A DNA stretch of 64,000 bases from Oligoflexia bacterium. GTDB lineage: Bacteria > Bdellovibrionota_G > JALEGL01. Positions 36,110-45,104 of the stretch are shown here, one piece after another. The stretch's first letter is position 1. Each line of letters begins with the position of its first letter. The DNA is taken from contig DAOLES010000005.1 in assembly GCA_035326705.1 (NCBI GenBank), positions 1-64,000 of the forward strand, in the 5' to 3' direction. The translations under genes and the position numbers were made by a program. Below the pieces are notes generated by a model. The model saw only the letters and a program-made list of their open reading frames with translations, was not told the DNA's origin and made no database searches.

Positions 36110-36745
36110 ATGCAAACAATTGATCTCAACAATTTTCCCCATCTAGATTTTGCTCAAAGTCACTTAGAATTTTGTCAACCAGAACATTACCCCCAACTCC
36201 AAACTATTCTCAGTGACACAAAAACCATGCAAAATTTAATGTTCATGTCCAATCACAATAAAGGGGGTTGGACATTGGAACAAGTTACTGAACGTGAAAC
36301 CCGTTGGAATAAATTACGTGAAGAAAACAAAGATATCAGCTACATCATTAAAGATAAAGCGTCTGAAAAAATTGTAGGAACCTGTGGCTTAAAAGATGTC
36401 AGTTTTTTGCACCAAAGTGCTGAGTATGGAAATATTATTCATCACCCCTATTGGGGAAAATCTTTTGCAGCAACAGCACATTACTTGGTATTGGATCTAG
36501 CATTTTCACAATTAAACTTACATAGAATTCAATTTGTCACTTCAATTCACAACACAAGAAACATTACATTTAAGAAAAACTTAGGGATCACTCAAGAAAG
36601 TATTTGTAAAGAAAGTATTTATAACCCTCAAACTCAAACCTTGGATGACCAAGTTATTTTTAGTTTAATGTCTTATCAATGGCCAAAGGTTAAACAAAAC
36701 TTGTTAAAAAAAATACAAAAACAAAGCCAAGAAATTTCTTTTTAA
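36110..36745 (+). CDS. GNAT N-acetyltransferase, RimJ/RimL-like
   Basis: A 211-aa protein with the acetyl-CoA-binding fold of the RimJ/RimL type: VGTCGLKDV, GNIIHHPYWGKSFA, LDLAFSQLNLHRIQFVTSIHNTRN. The Asn-x-x-N step before the last helix is typical. Target unknown; ribosomal proteins, antibiotics or small amines are all possible. It begins 14 bases after the membrane protein gene and ends at a terminator. Confidence 0.83.
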   Translation: MQTIDLNNFPHLDFAQSHLEFCQPEHYPQLQTILSDTKTMQNLMFMSNHNKGGWTLEQVTERETRWNKLREENKDISYIIKDKASEKIVGTCGLKDVSFLHQSAEYGNIIHHPYWGKSFAATAHYLVLDLAFSQLNLHRIQFVTSIHNTRNITFKKNLGITQESICKESIYNPQTQTLDDQVIFSLMSYQWPKVKQNLLKKIQKQSQEISF

Positions 36746-36761
36746 AAGCGACAAACGCAAA

Positions 36762-36786
36762 AAAGCCAAGCACTGAGCTTGGCTTT
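36762..36786. terminator. Bidirectional terminator
   Basis: A 10-bp stem (AAAGCCAAGC with GCTTGGCTTT) and a 5-base loop, between the convergent acetyltransferase and ferredoxin genes. Confidence 0.88.
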
Positions 36787-36810
36787 AAAACACTTAAAAA
36801 GCTTAGATTT

Positions 36811-37050
36811 TTATTCAAAATATTTTTTATTTTTTTCAATATAGGGTTGCCATTTCTCTGGTACTTCTTCTTCAATAAAAATGGCATTCACTGGGCACGC
36901 TGGCTCACAGGCTCCACAATCAATACATTCTTCAGGATGAATATACAACTGTTCATCAGAATCTTTACCGTGAATACAATCCACAGGACACACTTCAACA
37001 CATGCTGAGTCTTTCACACCTATGCAGGGTTCAGTAATAATATAGGCCAT
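36811..37050 (-). CDS. fdxA: Seven-iron ferredoxin
   Basis: A 79-aa electron carrier with eight cysteines in the FdxA arrangement: Cys9-x7-Cys17-x3-Cys21-x3-Cys25 and Cys42-x2-Cys45-x2-Cys48-x3-Cys52. The x7 spacing in the first motif indicates one [3Fe-4S] and one [4Fe-4S] cluster. The start is the ATG at 37050, preceded by GGGAG; a longer frame to 37068 includes the ribosome-binding site. Confidence 0.93.
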   Translation of the reverse strand: MAYIITEPCIGVKDSACVEVCPVDCIHGKDSDEQLYIHPEECIDCGACEPACPVNAIFIEEEVPEKWQPYIEKNKKYFE

Positions 37051-37230
37051 TGTCTGGTCTCCCTTCAAACACTAAATCAGATTTGGTTTCACACATGCTC
37101 TCACTTCCACGAAAGCTTGATTATGATACCATTTGTAGCTGTACTTGCAAATCTTATCTCTTGTGTTTTAAAATAACGCTTACCATTTGTTTACGTGCAA
37201 AAATATTCAATATTGTTTAGAGTAGCTGCT

Positions 37231-37776
37231 ATGAAGATTTACACCAAAACCGGTGATAGTGGTGAAACCTCTTTGTTTTCTGGAGGCCGTGTTCAAAAAA
37301 ATCATCCTCGGGTGCGTGCCTATGGAGAAGTTGATGAATTGAACAGCTTACTTGGCTGTGCCCTCAGTTTTTGTGTACAAAAAGAAATTATGAGCAAACT
37401 TATTCGCATTCAAAATGAACTGTTTTCTCTTGGTGCTGTATTAGCAAGCCCTAAAGAAAATGAGTATGTTCAAAAACTTGAAAGCAAACATATTGAAGCC
37501 TTGGAAAAAGATATTGATGCCATGGAATCTCACCTTCCTGCCTTAAAAAATTTTATTTTACCCGGTGGCACCCAATGTGCCGCATTTTTACATTTTGCAC
37601 GGACGGTGTGTCGCCGAGCAGAGCGCATGTGTCTTGACCTACATCAACAAACTGCAATAGATGCATGGATTATCCAGTATCTAAATCGCTTATCAGACTG
37701 GTTGTTTGTTTGCGCACGTTATGAAAATCATTTAAATAAAGCCCCTGAGATCCAATGGCAACAACCTCAAGCATAA
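37231..37776 (+). CDS. Cob(I)yrinic acid a,c-diamide adenosyltransferase, PduO-type
   Basis: A 181-aa corrinoid adenosyltransferase of the PduO/MMAB type that makes adenosylcobalamin from ATP and cob(I)alamin. Motifs K-I-Y-T-K-T-G-D-S-G-E-T at the N-terminus (ATP loop), RVRAYGEVDELNS, and CRRAERMCLDL near residue 130 are all present. The ATG at 37231 fits this N-terminus. A GTG-started longer frame adds 12 residues. It provides the cofactor needed by NrdJ. Confidence 0.93.
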   Translation: MKIYTKTGDSGETSLFSGGRVQKNHPRVRAYGEVDELNSLLGCALSFCVQKEIMSKLIRIQNELFSLGAVLASPKENEYVQKLESKHIEALEKDIDAMESHLPALKNFILPGGTQCAAFLHFARTVCRRAERMCLDLHQQTAIDAWIIQYLNRLSDWLFVCARYENHLNKAPEIQWQQPQA

Positions 37777-37842
37777 AAATTTCTTGATGCTCTTCAAAAC
37801 AATTGTGCTTAACTTGCTTGCGTTATATGATAGCTCTTACTG

Positions 37843-38448
37843 ATGCTTGAAATAAACCATAAAAATGACATTATCATACCCTTTAAAAAAATAGGTGAAC
37901 CCGGTTGGATTGAAAAAACCAAACTTATTATCCAATCTTATGCGGATGTGTGGGGAGAGAAAACACCTAAAACAAAAACTCAACAATCCATTGATCAACT
38001 TGAACAAAAACTAGGAACCCAACTGCCTGATTCTCTCAAATTATTTTATACAGAATTTGGTGTTGCTGATATCGGAGAACAACTGCTGGATTTTTCTAAG
38101 ATTGGTTGGTTAAAAAATATTTGGGCAAAAAATCCAGAGCAGGGACCCAATTTCAGTAAAGAAGAGTTGTCTATTCTGCCACATTTGGTTGTATTTAGCG
38201 ATTACCTTGGTAACGGCAATATGTTTTGTTTTCATAGTAAAAACAAAGCGGTTTATTATTTTGATCACGATCAAAAACCTCTACTGCAAAAACTGTTTAA
38301 TAGTGTGGATGACTATATCAAAGGATGTTTAATTTTTTCTCAGGCAGCTTTGTGCAATGAAAACCTACAAGAAAAAGTTGATAGCTGGGTAGAAGCTGTT
38401 GCCATTGATTGCTTTGGTAAATCTACAGTTAAAAAGTGGCGTTATTAA
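37843..38448 (+). CDS. SMI1/KNR4 (SUKH) domain protein
   Basis: A 201-aa cytosolic protein with a SUKH fold pattern: SIDQLEQKLGTQLPDSLKLFYTEFG at about residues 49-73, then FSDYLGNGNMFCF near 125 and a following YYFDHDQKP. SUKH proteins are often immunity proteins of toxin systems, but others have housekeeping roles. No polymorphic toxin gene is adjacent, so an immunity role is unsupported here. Confidence 0.75.
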   Translation: MLEINHKNDIIIPFKKIGEPGWIEKTKLIIQSYADVWGEKTPKTKTQQSIDQLEQKLGTQLPDSLKLFYTEFGVADIGEQLLDFSKIGWLKNIWAKNPEQGPNFSKEELSILPHLVVFSDYLGNGNMFCFHSKNKAVYYFDHDQKPLLQKLFNSVDDYIKGCLIFSQAALCNENLQEKVDSWVEAVAIDCFGKSTVKKWRY

Positions 38449-38559
38449 AATACTGTGCCGCAAGTAAACTGGTTATTTAAATCAAAGTAGCCCTAAAGCA
38501 AGCTATAACAAGCTTCTTCAGCGTATGTGCCTTTTGCTACAAATCAAATAAAAATTTTC

Positions 38560-39411
38560 TTAACTCTCAAAAAGACCCTTGAACACAAACCAAATATTTT
38601 CTTTGCGTTCTTTTAAACGTCTAACAAAATAAGGTAACCACTGTTGACCAAACGGTACGTAGACGCGAACAGGATGCCCTTCACTGGCTAATTGGGCAAT
38701 GGTAACCCGTCTTAAACCATACAGCACTTGAAACTCATACAAGCTTTTGTCTACCTTGTGTTCTTTAATATAAGACAAGGCCCAATCAATAAGCTCTTGG
38801 TCATGGGTAGCAATGGCTGCTTTACATTGTTTGTTCCACAGGATTTTAACCAACTCTTTATAGTTGGCTCTAATTTCATCCATATTTTGATAAGCAATGT
38901 GCTTTGATTCTTTGTATGCGCCTTTACATACTCGCACTGAAGCACCCATCTCAGCCAAACGTTCTATATCTTGTTTACTGCGATGCAAATAGGCTTGAAT
39001 CACAATCCCTACACTCTGACCATGCTTTGCAAACAACTGTTCAAAAACAGCAATTGTTTTTGATGTATGGGATGAACCTTCCATGTCAATACGAACAAAA
39101 TTATTGCTCTGTTTGGCTTTGGCTATAATATCATCTACTTGTTGTAAGCAAAAATCTTGCTCCAAATCCAAACCCATCATGGTTAACTTTAAAGACACAT
39201 TGCTATTGAGCTTCTCCTCTTCAATAGTATCTAAAAGATCTAAATAAGCTTGAGCAAAAGCTTGCGACGCAACTTTATTATCAACATCCTCACCTAAAAC
39301 ATCCAAAGAAACTGCAATCTTATCTTGATTGAGTGCTTTAACAGGTTCAATAATATCCGCTACTGTTTCTCCAGCAACAAAACGTTTGGCCAACTTTGCT
39401 AAAAATCCCAT
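38560..39411 (-). CDS. Proline dehydrogenase
   Basis: A 283-aa FAD-dependent monofunctional enzyme oxidising proline to pyrroline-5-carboxylate. It shows RFVAGE, VSLKLTMMGLDL, RIDMEGSSHT, VIQAYLHRS, VRVCKGAYKE, IATHDQELI, FQVLYGLR and the C-terminal VPFGQQWLPYFVRRLKER. The open frame extends upstream to an ATG at 39609 (349 aa). I prefer the ATG at 39411: GGAGAG lies just before it, homologues begin near RFVAGE, and the extra 66 residues are encoded by an intergenic repeat copy. No P5C dehydrogenase gene is nearby. Confidence 0.88.
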   Translation of the reverse strand: MGFLAKLAKRFVAGETVADIIEPVKALNQDKIAVSLDVLGEDVDNKVASQAFAQAYLDLLDTIEEEKLNSNVSLKLTMMGLDLEQDFCLQQVDDIIAKAKQSNNFVRIDMEGSSHTSKTIAVFEQLFAKHGQSVGIVIQAYLHRSKQDIERLAEMGASVRVCKGAYKESKHIAYQNMDEIRANYKELVKILWNKQCKAAIATHDQELIDWALSYIKEHKVDKSLYEFQVLYGLRRVTIAQLASEGHPVRVYVPFGQQWLPYFVRRLKERKENIWFVFKGLFES

Positions 39412-39428
39412 TTGCTCTCCATATATTA

Positions 39429-39646
39429 CAAGGGGATCTTTAGCAACTGTTAGACCCTGTGTCTTACAGTTGTTTATGCAGAGCCCCCTTCTTGACCAGC
39501 TTTGCATAAAACATTCTGGTTCGTTCCTCACAAGAATGTCTAAAAAAACGTGGTTTTTGATCCTATTCATAAAGCTGTACTTATAAAGAGCAAGGTATAA
39601 CCTTGCCATGATCTAGTACAACTTACACCCTTAGGCTGCCCCACCC
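39429..39646. repeat. Structured dispersed repeat, copy A
   Basis: About 218 bases closely similar to 48164-48340, in the greA to proline dehydrogenase spacer. Stems: CAACTGT/ACAGTTG enclosing AGAC/GTCT; ACATTCT (39511-39517) / AGAATGT (39533-39539); and TGTACT/AGTACA enclosing GCAAGG/CCTTGC. The flanks are strongly conserved with copy B while the middle hairpin differs. No protein is obviously encoded, although the proline dehydrogenase frame reads through it. Confidence 0.75.
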
Positions 39647-39653
39647 AGAAGGT

Positions 39654-40124
39654 TTATTTATCAATGCTCACTATTTCCAATTCGCGCTCACCCCCTGGGG
39701 CTTGCACAAGCGCAATATCACCTTCTTGTTTACCAATCAATGCTCGTGCAATAGGTGAATTAATAGAAATATCACCTTTTTCCAAATTTGACTCTACATC
39801 ACCGACTATTCTGTACTTCATTTCTTTATCTAAATTAGCATCGTACAAAGTTACAGTTAATCCAAAAACAACCTTATCTGTAGACAAACCACTCACATCT
39901 ATAACTTCAGCACGCGCAACCTGATCTTCTAAAAATCTAATTCTTGCTTCTACCAAGCCCTGCTTTTCTTTGGCGGCATGATATTCTGCATTTTCTTTTA
40001 AATCACCATGACCACGGGCTTCTTCAATATCAGCAGATATCTTTGGTCTCTCTACATTTTTCAGTTGATTCAATTCTTCTTGTAAGTTTCTCTTACCTTG
40101 TTCTGTCATAGGTACACGATCCAT
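39654..40124 (-). CDS. greA: Transcription elongation factor GreA
   Basis: A 156-aa factor stimulating cleavage of backtracked transcripts by RNA polymerase. It has the N-terminal coiled coil with acidic tip (EARGHGDLKENAEYHAAKE) and the C-terminal GREG-type domain (SPIARALIGKQEGDIALVQAPGG). Usual length. It sits upstream of the repeat copy and proline dehydrogenase. Confidence 0.97.
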   Translation of the reverse strand: MDRVPMTEQGKRNLQEELNQLKNVERPKISADIEEARGHGDLKENAEYHAAKEKQGLVEARIRFLEDQVARAEVIDVSGLSTDKVVFGLTVTLYDANLDKEMKYRIVGDVESNLEKGDISINSPIARALIGKQEGDIALVQAPGGERELEIVSIDK

Positions 40125-40267
40125 AAACTTATCCTTTCGTCCAATTAATATAAAGGGAGATTATTACAAACAGCTGTCTCTAAGCCCAATATCTTATTAT
40201 ACAAAGCTGCTATCCTTTTTCTTTTTGTTATTTAGTTCATCTTGAACTGTTATATGTATGCCTTAGC

Positions 40268-41062
40268 CTACTCAACTATTCTCTCGCCACCATCAACACC
40301 TAAAACATTACCCGTTAACCAATGGGTATGCGGTAAAGATAGTGCAAGAATTGTGTCTGCAATATCTTGTGGTGTCGTTAAACGTTTGTAGGGATTTTTC
40401 TGGCTAGCAATTTCAATCATTGCATCATTGCCAGGAATTTTTCTTAAAGCTGGCGTATCGGTTACGCCTGCCATGATAGCATTGGCTGTGACTTGCATTG
40501 GAGCTAACTCTAATGAAAGTTGTCTGATATGTGATTCCAAAGCAGATTTAGCAGCAGACACAGCGCCATAACTTTTCCAAACTCTTTCTGATCCAGCGCT
40601 GGTCATCGCAAATATACGACCACCTTTTGCCAATTGGCCAGATTTAACTAAATCTTGCACCCAATACACCAAAGAATTGGCCATAACATCCATGGTCATA
40701 TTCATTTGTGACTCTGTCAGTGCTGACTCATCAATAAAGGGTTTCAAAGCGCCAAACGCTAAAGAGTGTAAAACAATATGTGCACCTTGACCGCCACTCA
40801 CTTCTTTAAGTTGCGCAATTGCCTCTTGACGTTTTTGCGCATCTGACGCATTCATATTATTAAAAACAGCTTGCACACCATTGGCTTCAATTGCAGCAAT
40901 CGTTTTTTCTACTTCTGGCATGGTTGATTTACGATCCAAATGGACACCATAAATATTTACGCCTGCTTCACTTAAACTTTTAGCTACCGCAGCTCCAAAA
41001 CCGCTAGAAGCACCTAGTACCAAAGCCCACTTACCTTTTAAATCTGAAAACTGATTATTCAT
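40268..41062 (-). CDS. fabL: Enoyl-ACP reductase-like SDR (FabL type)
   Basis: A 264-aa short-chain dehydrogenase. The cofactor loop is G-A-S-S-G-F-G. The catalytic pair is Tyr165-x6-Lys172, the spacing that marks enoyl-ACP reductases rather than the Tyr-x3-Lys of classical SDRs. The C-terminal half (NAIMAGVTDTPALRKIPG, GNVLGVDGGERI) resembles FabL of Bacillus. It would perform the last step of the fatty-acid elongation cycle. No other enoyl reductase is in the window. Confidence 0.8.
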   Translation of the reverse strand: MNNQFSDLKGKWALVLGASSGFGAAVAKSLSEAGVNIYGVHLDRKSTMPEVEKTIAAIEANGVQAVFNNMNASDAQKRQEAIAQLKEVSGGQGAHIVLHSLAFGALKPFIDESALTESQMNMTMDVMANSLVYWVQDLVKSGQLAKGGRIFAMTSAGSERVWKSYGAVSAAKSALESHIRQLSLELAPMQVTANAIMAGVTDTPALRKIPGNDAMIEIASQKNPYKRLTTPQDIADTILALSLPHTHWLTGNVLGVDGGERIVE

Positions 41063-41183
41063 TCTTCATCCTTTATACCATTAATAAGAAAAAGCACCTG
41101 CAATTTTATTGTGATGCTATATCTAACTTGAGTCAGGCTATATCTAACAGTCTAATCTTATCCGTCAACAAAAAATACAGCCT

Positions 41184-41588
41184 TTATTTTTCAAGCACTA
41201 TACCTTTGTTTTTATATTTTGACAGCAAAAAATGCTTTAAAAGCAATGATTTACCTAAATCTTTAGGCAGTTCAGGCTGCTTCTGGGCATCAACTATATT
41301 TTTTAAGAGTTCATATTTGATATGCACTGGATACTGAGGATCAGCTAATTTTTCTAAAATATAATGTTCTGAAACATCATTTAAAGGTTCCCCTACAAAA
41401 TTGGCAATAATTGCTTTAATATATGGATTATTGTTTTCATCTTCTAAAATAGAATCGCTCCCAATGTAGTACTCTTGCCCTAAATTCAATGTATTTTGTT
41501 TATCTTTTGGTTACTGTTTTAAAATACTAAAAACAAGAAGCGTATTCACAAACAGTAAAAATAACAGAATGTTTTTCTTTCTACTCAT
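41184..41588 (-). pseudogene. Small membrane-anchored protein gene interrupted by an in-frame TAA
   Basis: An ATG at 41588 overlaps the CotH stop (ATGAGTAG) and opens M-S-R-K-K-N followed by a hydrophobic anchor (ILLFLLFVNTLLVFSIL). Codon 26 (41511-41513) is TAA. The same frame then continues uninterrupted for another 108 codons to 41184. Without the stop it would be a 134-aa anchored protein. The remaining open part could start at a TTG (41489) but would lose its anchor. It is either a recent nonsense mutation, a sequencing error or, less likely, readthrough. Function unknown. Confidence 0.65.
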
Positions 41589-44271
41589 TTGTATTTCTAA
41601 AATGTTTAAACAACTCGATCTGTTGACCTAAGGGAACAGCTTTCTCTCGGTTTTTAGGCACTTGAATATGCTCTAAGTCTATCGTTGCAATACTCAAAGG
41701 ATCGACATCATAAGCTTTGTCTTTTAAATGAGCATCTAGTAAAACTCCGCCCATATAATAATAAGCACTTTTTTGATACAAACTTGCAAACTTTTTCACT
41801 CTACTTAGAGTATTATCACTTACTTGCACAATGGATAAATCTTTTACAGCTATAGCTAAAGATACATTATAAAAAGTACTGTTCTGTATCTGAGCTAAAC
41901 TTGCTTCTCCAACACTAATTCCTTTATCCCTATTGTTTTTAAAGAAACTGTTTTTAATATTTACTTGGCTGCCCATCATATCTAAGCCGTCATTACCGGT
42001 ATCAATAAACTGACTATTGATAATTTGACCTTTGGCATAATCCAAATCTAAACCATCGGCATAGGCTTGCGCATAGACGCAGTTATCCATCAAAAAAGAC
42101 TTAACATGTTTTAGATTGGCCATATCATCATAAATATGATTATTTTTTAGATGCACATGAGAAAAACCTACCCTCTTTGCATTGTATATAGACAACATGC
42201 CCGTGTAGTTAACGCCATTGTAAGCTGCTCCACTACCATTTTCTATATGAACATGTTCCATCGTAACAGTATTTGCTGATTGAACAACAACAGCCCCAAA
42301 TGCTTTGTTTTTATCCAGAGCATAAATACGAATAGGCTGTGCTTGACTGCCTTTAGCAACAAGATCTCCTTGTATGATTAAATTTTTTCCTGGTGCCAAA
42401 ACAATATTGGTTCCAGGCATAATCTGAACTTTTTGACCTGGAGGAAAAATCTTATCTTCCTTAAAGTTGTACTGACCAGGACCTATCACAACATCTTCTA
42501 AAACTTTTACCTTTGGATCAATATTGTAATATTGATTGTTTTTTAGTTTATGTTCTTTTTCAATGGCGTTGATTTTTACATCAACATCAAACTTTCTCTC
42601 TGTCACCAAGTTAACAAACTCTAATTTTTTTGGCTTAACTTTAGACTTTAAATCATAGTAATAATATTTTTTTTGCCATTGTGCTTTAAAAGAAGAATGC
42701 CATATTTTATATGGTTCTATACTAACCGCTGGGTATAAAACGCTTGGCTTTTGATCGTCTATAAATGAATAGATACTTTGACCATCAATGTTTTTTAATT
42801 CAACTGCTGATTCTCCCATGATACTGAGTTTTAATTGATATTTTGATCCTGTGCTTATTAAACTTGCTTCTACATTAACATCATTTAAAATCTGCTTTAA
42901 GTTTTGATTTCTTGCATAATAGTAATCACCTATTCTTCTATAAAACTGATCTATGTCTGATCGTTTTTGTTCTAAAGCTGTTCCCACCTCTGTCCAGGGA
43001 TCAAGCTTAATCCAAATGGGTCTATGAATGTGTTTTGCATATTGATAAAGAGGCAAAACTTCTTTTTTTAAAAAATGCAGCGTATTAAGTGTGACTTCTT
43101 GCTCTTCATCAAGTTTTAGCAGTTGATATAAAATCTGATTTTTCCTTAAATACAAATCTGAATGCTTAAGCACATTCAGTTGTGGCAATGCCAATGGCCA
43201 AAACAAATCTTTATCATCTGCTTTTGCTCCTTGACCATGTCCCCACATATCCCAAGCTATTGCTCTTAATTTACCATTGGCTGGATCATGTAAAAGCTTC
43301 CAATTGTGCAACCGGTCTGTATGTCTACTACCAATATAATTTTCCAATGCCATGAGCTTTAACAAACTTTCAACATCAAAATATTTTTCAAAATTTTCTC
43401 TGCTGTTAGGACTTGCTTGTAAAAAACCATCTTGTAAGGCTTGGCTGCCTTGTTGCCACCAAGAAAAATCATCTCTTTGAATGGCATTGTTGTAACTGAC
43501 TTTTTCCCAATACTGTTGCTTAAACCAAATATCTTCCTTGGACTCTTTAACCACAATGCCTTTGGCTTTACTGACGGGCTCAACCTCACCAGAATAGACA
43601 TCTCCTGGAAGTTGTTTCTGTTTTCTTAACCATGCTTCTTCCAGTGAACCCACAAACTGAAAGGGCCCCCAATTTTCACCATTGACAAAAACCCTTACAA
43701 AGGCAACATCTTCACTGAGTAAACCTATGGTTGTTGCCAATTGCGCTCCTATGACCCGCTCAAATCCTGTGGCACTTCTTGGGTTGATCAAGTTAAACTT
43801 TCTATAACCCAAGAAACTCTGGCCTTTGGGCATTTTTATTTTAAGGGAAGGTGTTTCCACCCCCCAGTGATAAGAGTAATCTCCTCTTACCCTGACTTTT
43901 ATGGGTTCGTACTGCTGTGCCCAGGTTTTGGATAAAGCATTTTTCCAATCTGCTGTGGGCTTTTGCTTAGACTTTCTCCAAGCATCCAATATATTTTGTG
44001 GAATTTTTAATTCTATGCTGGGTATGTTGATTTTTCCGATACTGGGCCGCCAGGTCAAAGCATTGTAAATATTGCTTTTGGTCTGTTCTTTGATGTATTT
44101 ATTTTTTTGTTGTTTTTCGTGCCCGGTTAATGGCGCACCATCACGGACAGCTGTAGAAAAACGTTGTATATCAAAATACAAACGCAAATGACTGCTTGTA
44201 AAAAAGGTCCCTATAAAGATCAGCACAACCATAAAAAAGTGCATGATTGAAAATGAAGAAAAAATACGCAT
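41581..44271 (-). CDS. CotH-like protein kinase fused to a parallel beta-helix
   Basis: An 896-aa protein with one N-terminal hydrophobic anchor (about residues 10-28). The CotH-like region spans about 85-400, with YRKFNLINPRS, SLEEAWLRKQ, and the signature R-L-H-N-W-K-L-L-H-D-P followed by I-A-W-D-M-W-G near residue 340. The C-terminal part (about 590-830) is a right-handed beta-helix of repeated short strands ending in Asn (IINSQFIDTG, IKNSFFKNN, IQNSTFYN). CotH proteins of spore formers are atypical kinases. Here it is divergent from DUF4956 and VTC genes, a known association. The extracytoplasmic location is inferred from the anchor. Confidence 0.85.
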   Translation of the reverse strand: MRIFSSFSIMHFFMVVLIFIGTFFTSSHLRLYFDIQRFSTAVRDGAPLTGHEKQQKNKYIKEQTKSNIYNALTWRPSIGKINIPSIELKIPQNILDAWRKSKQKPTADWKNALSKTWAQQYEPIKVRVRGDYSYHWGVETPSLKIKMPKGQSFLGYRKFNLINPRSATGFERVIGAQLATTIGLLSEDVAFVRVFVNGENWGPFQFVGSLEEAWLRKQKQLPGDVYSGEVEPVSKAKGIVVKESKEDIWFKQQYWEKVSYNNAIQRDDFSWWQQGSQALQDGFLQASPNSRENFEKYFDVESLLKLMALENYIGSRHTDRLHNWKLLHDPANGKLRAIAWDMWGHGQGAKADDKDLFWPLALPQLNVLKHSDLYLRKNQILYQLLKLDEEQEVTLNTLHFLKKEVLPLYQYAKHIHRPIWIKLDPWTEVGTALEQKRSDIDQFYRRIGDYYYARNQNLKQILNDVNVEASLISTGSKYQLKLSIMGESAVELKNIDGQSIYSFIDDQKPSVLYPAVSIEPYKIWHSSFKAQWQKKYYYYDLKSKVKPKKLEFVNLVTERKFDVDVKINAIEKEHKLKNNQYYNIDPKVKVLEDVVIGPGQYNFKEDKIFPPGQKVQIMPGTNIVLAPGKNLIIQGDLVAKGSQAQPIRIYALDKNKAFGAVVVQSANTVTMEHVHIENGSGAAYNGVNYTGMLSIYNAKRVGFSHVHLKNNHIYDDMANLKHVKSFLMDNCVYAQAYADGLDLDYAKGQIINSQFIDTGNDGLDMMGSQVNIKNSFFKNNRDKGISVGEASLAQIQNSTFYNVSLAIAVKDLSIVQVSDNTLSRVKKFASLYQKSAYYYMGGVLLDAHLKDKAYDVDPLSIATIDLEHIQVPKNREKAVPLGQQIELFKHFRNTNE

Positions 44272-44402
44272 ACAATTTTTAGGATACTTTATCCATCTTC
44301 ATTTAATTTGCCTAAAAATTATCCAATTCAAACCATAAATTTAGATCACGATACTGACATTAGCTTGTCAAGCTCACTTTTTTTTCATAATCTTTGCCCA
44401 AC

Positions 44403-45098
44403 ATGGATCAGTTATTTTCTTATTTTGACTACAGCCAACTTCAATCGCCCCCCATGGGATCTTTTGATATGGTTCGCTTGAGTATGGCTATTGTTCTGAG
44501 CTTCATATTGAGCTTGATGGTCAGTAAATTTTACCAACGTTTTCATCGCAGTCGAGGCCTAGAACTTCACTTTTTAATTTCATTGGTTTTACTGAGCATG
44601 GTTGCTGCCTTTATCATGCAAGCTGTGGGCAATAACTTGGCCAGAGCTTTTTCTTTAGCTGGAGCTTTATCCATTGTCAGGTTTAGAAACGCCGTTAAAG
44701 ACATCATTGATATTGTTGCCATTTTCTTTGTCATGGCCATAGGAATTGCCTGCGGGGCAGGATTTTTTGCTTTAGCAATTTTATCAACTGTACTTATTAG
44801 TTTTTTATGGTGGGTCATCAGTGAGAGCATGTTTGCCATGACCCATGAACAATTGATTACCTTACAATTTAAAGCTTCTACTCCAGACTTAATGATTCAA
44901 ACCTTTAAAACTGATTTTAAAAAAACTGTTTTGGCTGCGGATTTAAGACAGATTAATCAAGCGCAAAACAATGAAAACCTTTATACCTTTGATTTAAAAC
45001 TTAACGGTAAAATTCCAGCAGACCAATGGTTTGAAAATCTCAAAACATTGGTAGAGCGTAAAAATATCGCTGCAAATGATTTTTCTATCTACCTCTAA
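44403..45098 (+). CDS. DUF4956 membrane protein
   Basis: A 231-aa protein with about four N-terminal helices (residues 20-150) and a cytosolic C-terminal domain. The stretch F-S-L-A-G-A-L-S-I-V-R-F-R-N-A-V-K-D followed by IGIACGAG is the hallmark of the DUF4956 family. These proteins are repeatedly encoded beside VTC-domain and CotH proteins. The ATG at 44403 is preferred over a TTG three codons earlier. VTC follows six bases later, so they form an operon. Confidence 0.85.
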   Translation: MDQLFSYFDYSQLQSPPMGSFDMVRLSMAIVLSFILSLMVSKFYQRFHRSRGLELHFLISLVLLSMVAAFIMQAVGNNLARAFSLAGALSIVRFRNAVKDIIDIVAIFFVMAIGIACGAGFFALAILSTVLISFLWWVISESMFAMTHEQLITLQFKASTPDLMIQTFKTDFKKTVLAADLRQINQAQNNENLYTFDLKLNGKIPADQWFENLKTLVERKNIAANDFSIYL

Positions 45099-45104
45099 AG
45101 AGTT

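Noticed and set aside
37843..38448. SUKH protein as an immunity gene of a toxin system
   Set aside because: No toxin, secretion or recombination-hotspot gene is adjacent.
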